Positions 47,395 through 51,363 of a stretch of 51,363 nucleotides of DNA are shown here, in pieces. Origin of the DNA: Candidatus Uhrbacteria bacterium (GTDB taxonomy: Bacteria; Patescibacteriota; Patescibacteriia; UBA9934); contig CALRGY010000004.1 in NCBI GenBank assembly GCA_943358395.1, positions 1 through 51,363 on the forward strand, in the 5' to 3' direction. The first letter of the stretch is position 1. The number at the start of each line of letters is the position of its first letter. Both the position numbers and the translations under genes were made by a program. The notes under the pieces are model-generated. The model saw nothing but the letters and a program-made list of their open reading frames with translations. It was not told the origin of the DNA and did not search any database.

Positions 47395-49242
47395 ATGCCT
47401 TCATTTCTTCGTAGAATGGTAGTCGCGTTGGTTGTGTTTGGGTTCGTGATATTGGGGTATCCGCCACAAAATGCTCACGCGGCAATCTATTCGGCGGTAC
47501 AGATAACAAATTCCGGAAGTGGAACGATCATGATGGCGCCTGGTGAAGTGAAGACGATTACGACAACATTTCAAAATACTTCCGACTTTACGTGGAAGAA
47601 CGACGGCGCGGGGTATGTTTCGCTCTACACATACGGCCCGAAGTATCGCACGAGTGTTTTTGATCCTGGCACGTGGCTTTCGCCGAGCCAGGTGAAGCGA
47701 ATGACGGAATCATCGGTTGTAAAAGGGAAGATCGGAACACTGACATTTCAGCTCAAAGCCCCGTCAACCACGGGAACATATACGGAGACATTTAAGCTTG
47801 CTTCAGAGTTGTATTCTTGGTTTGACGGCGGAGAATTTTCATTGAAAATCGTGGTGAAGTCGTCATCGGCGAGTGCATCATCGAAAAGTACAACGTCGAC
47901 AACATCTGTATCGACAACTCCCACGTCGACCACAGCATCATCGGCGAGTGCTGCGCTCACAATGGTTTCGGCAAACAAGGTGAAGGCGGTGGCAGGGAAG
48001 GCGATTACGCTTTCGGCTGGGTTTAAGAATACCGGGAAGACATCGTGGAAAACGTATGGCTTGCGCGCGCCAGACATGAATATTGCATCTGCGGGGTCGT
48101 TCAAGCACGCGTCGTGGAAGAGCGATGTGGTTACCGATGTGACATCGACCATCAAAGCTGGGGAAACTGCCTATGTGACGTTTGCGATTACTGCCCCAAA
48201 AACGAATGGGAGCCACACGGTAAAACTGCAATTTACCGCGAACGGAGAATTGGTTGATGATGCGTTTGTTTCAATTCCGGTAGAGGTAACCGGCGGTGCA
48301 GCGGAGGCGATTACGGCGCCAAAAGACGAAACAGTCGATGACGGCGAGGGCACTGTGGCGTATATCACTGAGCCAACCATGCGGGTGGGTGTGCTGATCG
48401 TCGATGAAGAGACGGATGATGAGGTGGTGATTACATCGGCGGAAAGCGATTTTGACGTGAAGGATCTTGAGGGGAATTTGCTTGCCGAGATGAAGGCGGG
48501 GCAATCGGTTACCGCGGCGTGGAATGGGAAAACGTACACGTTTGACAGGGGCAAGGGCGTGGAGAAAGTATCCAGCGGGATTCGATTTCTTCCCAAAACA
48601 GTGAATGCCGTGATGACGGTGACAAACTTTGATCGGAAAGTAACGCGTGGATCATCGTTCACTGATAATACGTTCCGCAATATTCTTGAGCTTCGATACA
48701 ACACGCCAAACGATCGGACCTGGCTCATTAATGAGTTATCGATGGAATATTATCTTCGAGGTTTGGCTGAAACGTCGAACATTTCCCCAGCAGAATTTCA
48801 GAAAACACTTATCACGGCTGCTCGAACATACGGTTTTTACCATTGGACGCGTGCCACCAAGCACAAGAGCGAATATTTTCATGTCGATGCCTGGCTCGAC
48901 CAGGTGTACAAAGGGTACGGGCAAGAGCAGCGCACGCCGAATTTAACAGCAGCCGTAGAGGCAACGCGCGGAAGAATTGTTACATACCAAGGCGCAACAG
49001 CAATCACGCCATATTTCTCCCGTAGTGACGGCCGTACCCGAAGTTGGGACGAAGTATGGCACGGCACCGTGCCTTGGGCAGTTTCCGTTTCCGTTCCCTG
49101 CGACGAAGGAAAGACCCTTTGGGGCCACGGTGTAGGCATGTCTGCCTCCGGAGCACTCTGCATGGCAAATCAAGGGCAAATGTATAACGAAATCTTGAAG
49201 CATTTTTATACCGGGATTGAGGTGGAGAAGAAGTGGGAATAG
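47395..49242 (+). CDS. Secreted SpoIID/LytB-domain protein with Ig-like repeats
   Basis: This 615-residue protein has a signal peptide (VVALVVFGFVILGYPPQNAHA). Two NBR1-type Ig-like domains follow (GTIMMAPGEVKTITTTFQNTSDFTW at residues ~36-145; KVKAVAGKAITLSAGFKNTGKTSW at ~190-290), joined by a Ser/Thr-rich linker. The C-terminal SpoIID/LytB domain ends with LWGHGVGMSASGALCMANQG. SpoIID-like domains cut peptidoglycan glycan strands or assist amidases, so this is probably a cell-wall remodelling protein. Confidence 0.88.
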   Translation: MPSFLRRMVVALVVFGFVILGYPPQNAHAAIYSAVQITNSGSGTIMMAPGEVKTITTTFQNTSDFTWKNDGAGYVSLYTYGPKYRTSVFDPGTWLSPSQVKRMTESSVVKGKIGTLTFQLKAPSTTGTYTETFKLASELYSWFDGGEFSLKIVVKSSSASASSKSTTSTTSVSTTPTSTTASSASAALTMVSANKVKAVAGKAITLSAGFKNTGKTSWKTYGLRAPDMNIASAGSFKHASWKSDVVTDVTSTIKAGETAYVTFAITAPKTNGSHTVKLQFTANGELVDDAFVSIPVEVTGGAAEAITAPKDETVDDGEGTVAYITEPTMRVGVLIVDEETDDEVVITSAESDFDVKDLEGNLLAEMKAGQSVTAAWNGKTYTFDRGKGVEKVSSGIRFLPKTVNAVMTVTNFDRKVTRGSSFTDNTFRNILELRYNTPNDRTWLINELSMEYYLRGLAETSNISPAEFQKTLITAARTYGFYHWTRATKHKSEYFHVDAWLDQVYKGYGQEQRTPNLTAAVEATRGRIVTYQGATAITPYFSRSDGRTRSWDEVWHGTVPWAVSVSVPCDEGKTLWGHGVGMSASGALCMANQGQMYNEILKHFYTGIEVEKKWE

Positions 49243-49245
49243 AAG

Positions 49246-49470
49246 CTATCGAAACGAAAAAAGCTTTTCAACAGATGTTCTGAAATATTCAGCAATACGT
49301 AACGCGGTAAAAAGGGATGGCTGTGCCGTCCCTTTTTCGATCGCGATGAGTGTTTGACGACTGATGCCGAGTTCTTTCGCGAGTTCGGTTTGAGAGATTG
49401 GAACGAGGATGCGATGAGAGTATAGGCGAGAAGTGAAGGTGAGGTTCTTTTGAGGAGGTGAGATACGCAT
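49246..49470 (-). CDS. XRE-family transcriptional regulator
   Basis: This 74-residue protein is essentially one Cro/C1-type HTH: PISQTELAKELGISRQTLIAIEKGTAQPSLFTALRIAEYFRTSVEKLF. The N-terminal 20 residues are unusual, and the start codon lies within a tandem DNA repeat (ATGCGTATCTCACCTCC), so the true start could be slightly downstream. It ends 3 nt after the SpoIID-like stop on the other strand. Confidence 0.8.
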   Translation of the reverse strand: MRISPPQKNLTFTSRLYSHRILVPISQTELAKELGISRQTLIAIEKGTAQPSLFTALRIAEYFRTSVEKLFSFR

Positions 49471-49574
49471 AGGAAAGAGTCGGGGAGGGGAGTCTTTGGA
49501 AAGGGTTGTGAGGAGGTGAGATACGGGTATGAAGTGATCGGGGGTTGGGATGGGGAGTCTTTGGAGGGGTTGGG
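49452..49574. repeat. Two imperfect tandem repeats over the XRE gene start
   Basis: GAGGAGGTGAGATACG begins units at 49452 and 49510, and each continues to GGGGAGTCTTTGGANNGGGTTG. The unit length is about 58-64 bp. One copy overlaps the first codons of the XRE gene. Confidence 0.6.
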
Positions 49575-49814
49575 AGAGATGAGGCGAAAGAGTGACCGTC
49601 GTCGGCGATCCTCATTTTCCGATCGGATGTCTCAATAAGACGATTCCTGAAGTGTCGCTTTGACTTTACATTTTATGTGCAAAATCATTAGCAAATATGC
49701 ATAAGACATGTAAAGTCAAAGCGACAATCCGAAAATGCAATAGAGAGAACGCCACGGTTCTGACGAGACAGGATTCCGCCCCCCCAACCTCCAAAGACAT
49801 CACCTCACCTATCG
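49471..49814. other. 344-bp gap between the XRE and PH-domain genes
   Basis: It contains the second tandem repeat unit (to 49574) and a perfect 19-bp inverted repeat at 49653-49726. No credible gene is seen; the ORF at 49289-49615 reads through the tandem repeats. Confidence 0.6.
49653..49726. repeat. Perfect 19-bp inverted repeat with a 36-nt loop
   Basis: TGTCGCTTTGACTTTACAT (49653-49671) and ATGTAAAGTCAAAGCGACA (49708-49726) are exact inverses around an AT-rich 36-nt centre. There is no T-run on either side, so it is not a typical terminator. Confidence 0.8.
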
Positions 49815-50387
49815 CTATTCAATCTCTGCAGGGTTCTCGCGAGTAACAGGGTGACCGTGTTTTGATTTGCAGATTTTCGAAAGTCCGCCGATGGCAATTT
49901 TGACGTCGTCGGGGTTGTCGATATTTTTAAATTGGAAGCGTTCGCGTTCGGCAGCGGTTTGGATGAACACGTCGCCAAAGGTCATAAACGTGCCGAGGAA
50001 TCCCTTTTGTTCGCTGGTAATATCTTGGATTTGATGCAGATACACTTCCGAAACAATGCGATTAAAGAGTCCGTGTTGTTCGGTGTTGATAATGCGTTCA
50101 TTCGTGACAATCCATACGTCCAGCCAATAATCCGTGAGGTTCGTGATGGTAAGAATAAGAACAATGAGAAGATATGCAAAAAGAACCACCATAAGTACTG
50201 GCCCGAGAAAAACGTGGCCGAGAATGGTTGTGTTCCCAATGCTGAGCACGATGCCAATAACAATGGGTAAGAGAAGAAGCCCTGTGGTGGTAAGAAAAAT
50301 GCGAAACACTTCTATCCAATGGCGGCGCAAAAATAAAACGACTTTTTCATTGGGTAATGCATTCGGCAGGAGGTTGAGGTTCATCAT
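49815..50387 (-). CDS. Membrane-anchored bacterial PH-domain protein
   Basis: This 190-residue protein has two hydrophobic helices (IFLTTTGLLLLPIVIGIVLSI; HVFLGPVLMVVLFAYLLIVLIL) followed by a PH-like domain (WIVTNERIINTEQHGLFNRIVSEVYLHQIQDITSEQ, then FGDVFIQTA), the plan of YdbS/bPH proteins. The start is 50387 or 50384. It overlaps the preceding small membrane gene by 4 nt and is probably in one operon with ruvB. Confidence 0.8.
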   Translation of the reverse strand: MMNLNLLPNALPNEKVVLFLRRHWIEVFRIFLTTTGLLLLPIVIGIVLSIGNTTILGHVFLGPVLMVVLFAYLLIVLILTITNLTDYWLDVWIVTNERIINTEQHGLFNRIVSEVYLHQIQDITSEQKGFLGTFMTFGDVFIQTAAERERFQFKNIDNPDDVKIAIGGLSKICKSKHGHPVTRENPAEIE

Positions 50388-50653
50388 AAGCCAAGGTGGG
50401 AAGACGATTCTCCAGAAAAGGGAAGGACATTGACGAGTGGCACGCTTTCCGTCCACGCAACACCAGAAAGCGCGATAAGTCCGAGGAGGAGAACAGCGGC
50501 GTAGCTTATGATATATGCCAAAATCATCCCTAAAGCACCGCGCCCTACAATGCCGTAGCGCGCAAGGTGAAAAATATTAAACACAAGAAATGTTGCGCTG
50601 AAAAAAATAACACACGCGAGCGGCACCAGGAGAATCCACAACGGAATGTCCAT
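50384..50653 (-). CDS. Small membrane protein
   Basis: This 89-residue protein has two hydrophobic segments (PLWILLVPLACVIFFSATFLV and LGMILAYIISYAAVLLLGLIA). The family is not recognised. It sits 23 nt after ruvB and overlaps the PH-domain gene by 4 nt, so it is likely part of that operon. Confidence 0.65.
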   Translation of the reverse strand: MDIPLWILLVPLACVIFFSATFLVFNIFHLARYGIVGRGALGMILAYIISYAAVLLLGLIALSGVAWTESVPLVNVLPFSGESSSHLGL

Positions 50654-50676
50654 ATAGGGCTATTGTAACACGTCAC

Positions 50677-51363
50677 TCATGCTTTTGTTTTTCCCAGATG
50701 GGTGTATGCACGAGCAGTGGCAACGCGCCCGCGGGGTGTGCGCTCCAGGAACCCAAGCTGCAGCAAATACGGTTCGTATACTTCCTCGATGGTTTCTGTT
50801 TCTTCTTGAGTTGCGGCAGCAAGCGTGCCTAAGCCAACGGGGCCGCCATTGAATTTCTCGATCAGCGTGAGAAGCAGATGGCGGTCGACGGGATCCAGAC
50901 CAAGATCGTCAATGGCGAGCAGGGCAAGGGCTTCGCGGGCGACGTCTGGGGTAAGCACTCCGTTGTGACGAATTTGCGCCACATCACGAACGCGTTTTAA
51001 CAGGCGGTTGGCAATGCGAGGCGTTTTGCGCGCCCGGCACGCAATGGTTGCTGCAGTGGCATCATCCATGGCTAAACCAAGGATTTTTGCACTTCGGTGA
51101 AGAATCTTCGCAATATCGTCATCGGAGTAGAAGCTCAGGTGAAGCGTGCTTCCGAATCTGTCGCGGAGCGGGGCAGAAAGAAGGGAAAGACGAGTTGTTG
51201 CGCCGATGATGGTAAACGGCTCAAGATTCAATCGTAATGTGCGTGCGGAAGGCCCTTTGCCGACCACAATGTCCAGCGCAAAGTCTTCCATGGCGGGATA
51301 CAGAACCTCCTCGATGTTATGGTTCATGCGGTGAATTTCGTCGATAAACAGCACGTCGCCACG
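50677..51363 (-). CDS. ruvB: Holliday junction branch-migration helicase RuvB, 3' part
   Basis: The frame stays open to the window edge, so the N-terminal part with Walker A lies outside. Visible are Walker [11 protein letters not shown], the RuvB-specific [23 protein letters not shown] with sensor 1, [17 protein letters not shown]-like ([16 protein letters not shown]) and the C-terminal winged helix ending [19 protein letters not shown]. RuvB drives branch migration at Holliday junctions with RuvA. It is followed by two membrane genes on the same strand. Confidence 0.95.
   Translation of the reverse strand, partial: RGDVLFIDEIHRMNHNIEEVLYPAMEDFALDIVVGKGPSARTLRLNLEPFTIIGATTRLSLLSAPLRDRFGSTLHLSFYSDDDIAKILHRSAKILGLAMDDATAATIACRARKTPRIANRLLKRVRDVAQIRHNGVLTPDVAREALALLAIDDLGLDPVDRHLLLTLIEKFNGGPVGLGTLAAATQEETETIEEVYEPYLLQLGFLERTPRGRVATARAYTHLGKTKA

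Noticed and set aside
49289-49615. 108-residue ORF over the XRE start region
   Set aside because: It is Pro/Ser/Arg-rich and created by the tandem repeats; the XRE frame has clear family motifs.

Overview
The window looks like a chromosomal segment from a Candidate Phyla Radiation (Patescibacteria) bacterium with mid-range GC content. The evidence is a run of six small two-helix T4SS-pilin-type proteins, a glycosyltransferase with an N-terminal C-x2-H-x6-C-x2-C knuckle, TrmB-like regulators, sparse accessory metabolism, and many genes whose -10 box sits only 6-13 nt before the ATG. TGA is used as an ordinary stop (for example in nifS and the TlpA-like gene), which argues against the UGA-recoded Gracilibacteria/Absconditabacteria. 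The phylum call is an inference from gene content; no search was run.

Layout. 1-3830: two TrmB-like regulators, endonuclease IV, two unknown genes with good Shine-Dalgarno sites, and a DUF167 protein. 3831-7965: the replication-origin neighbourhood, with yidD-rnpA-rpmH on the minus strand, a DnaA-box-rich gap, then dnaA and dnaN on the plus strand. 8038-17681: a class A penicillin-binding protein, a 3D-domain protein, a lipoprotein, tRNA-Cys, a Pif1-type helicase, a methyltransferase, a NUDIX protein, a baeRF-like protein, a VIT1-like transporter and a thioredoxin-like protein. 17815-23046: a cysteine desulfurase whose stop codon abuts an IS30-family element, then a coiled-coil protein, a [3Fe-4S]-type ferredoxin, its probable flavin reductase and a sugar-phosphate isomerase. 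23050-29734: two convergent HExxH proteins, a VOC protein, tRNA-Ser(UGA), lone lumazine synthase, asparaginase, NUDIX, a UDG-like protein and a YecM-like protein. 29817-33841: a secreted Ca-binding-repeat protein and an ECF sigma/anti-sigma pair. 33842-38863: an accessory segment with repeated gene fragments, a NUDIX gene, a large serine recombinase with TGAGACA repeats upstream, a large GT2 protein and tRNA-Ser(CGA). 39008-44456: a PHD/MazF-like toxin-antitoxin pair, galU, a lone sugar-binding lipoprotein, and the six-gene pilin-like array. 44616-51363: an O-antigen-ligase-like protein, a flippase, a SpoIID-type secreted protein, an XRE regulator, a PH-domain protein and the 3' part of ruvB.

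The strongest signals not explained by ordinary genes are: (i) a family of three ~125-nt intergenic palindromes (4787, 17686, 20103) whose outer arms differ in sequence yet remain self-complementary, one of which carries the Shine-Dalgarno of nifS; (ii) the tandem array of six divergent pilin-like genes; (iii) a putative ~70-nt independent RNA at 3884-3955; (iv) GC-rich palindromic repeats inserted in frame in the O-antigen-ligase-like gene; (v) three copies of a gene-fragment repeat at 25528, 33897 and 34611; (vi) a perfect 19-bp inverted repeat at 49653-49726; (vii) widespread leaderless or near-leaderless gene starts.
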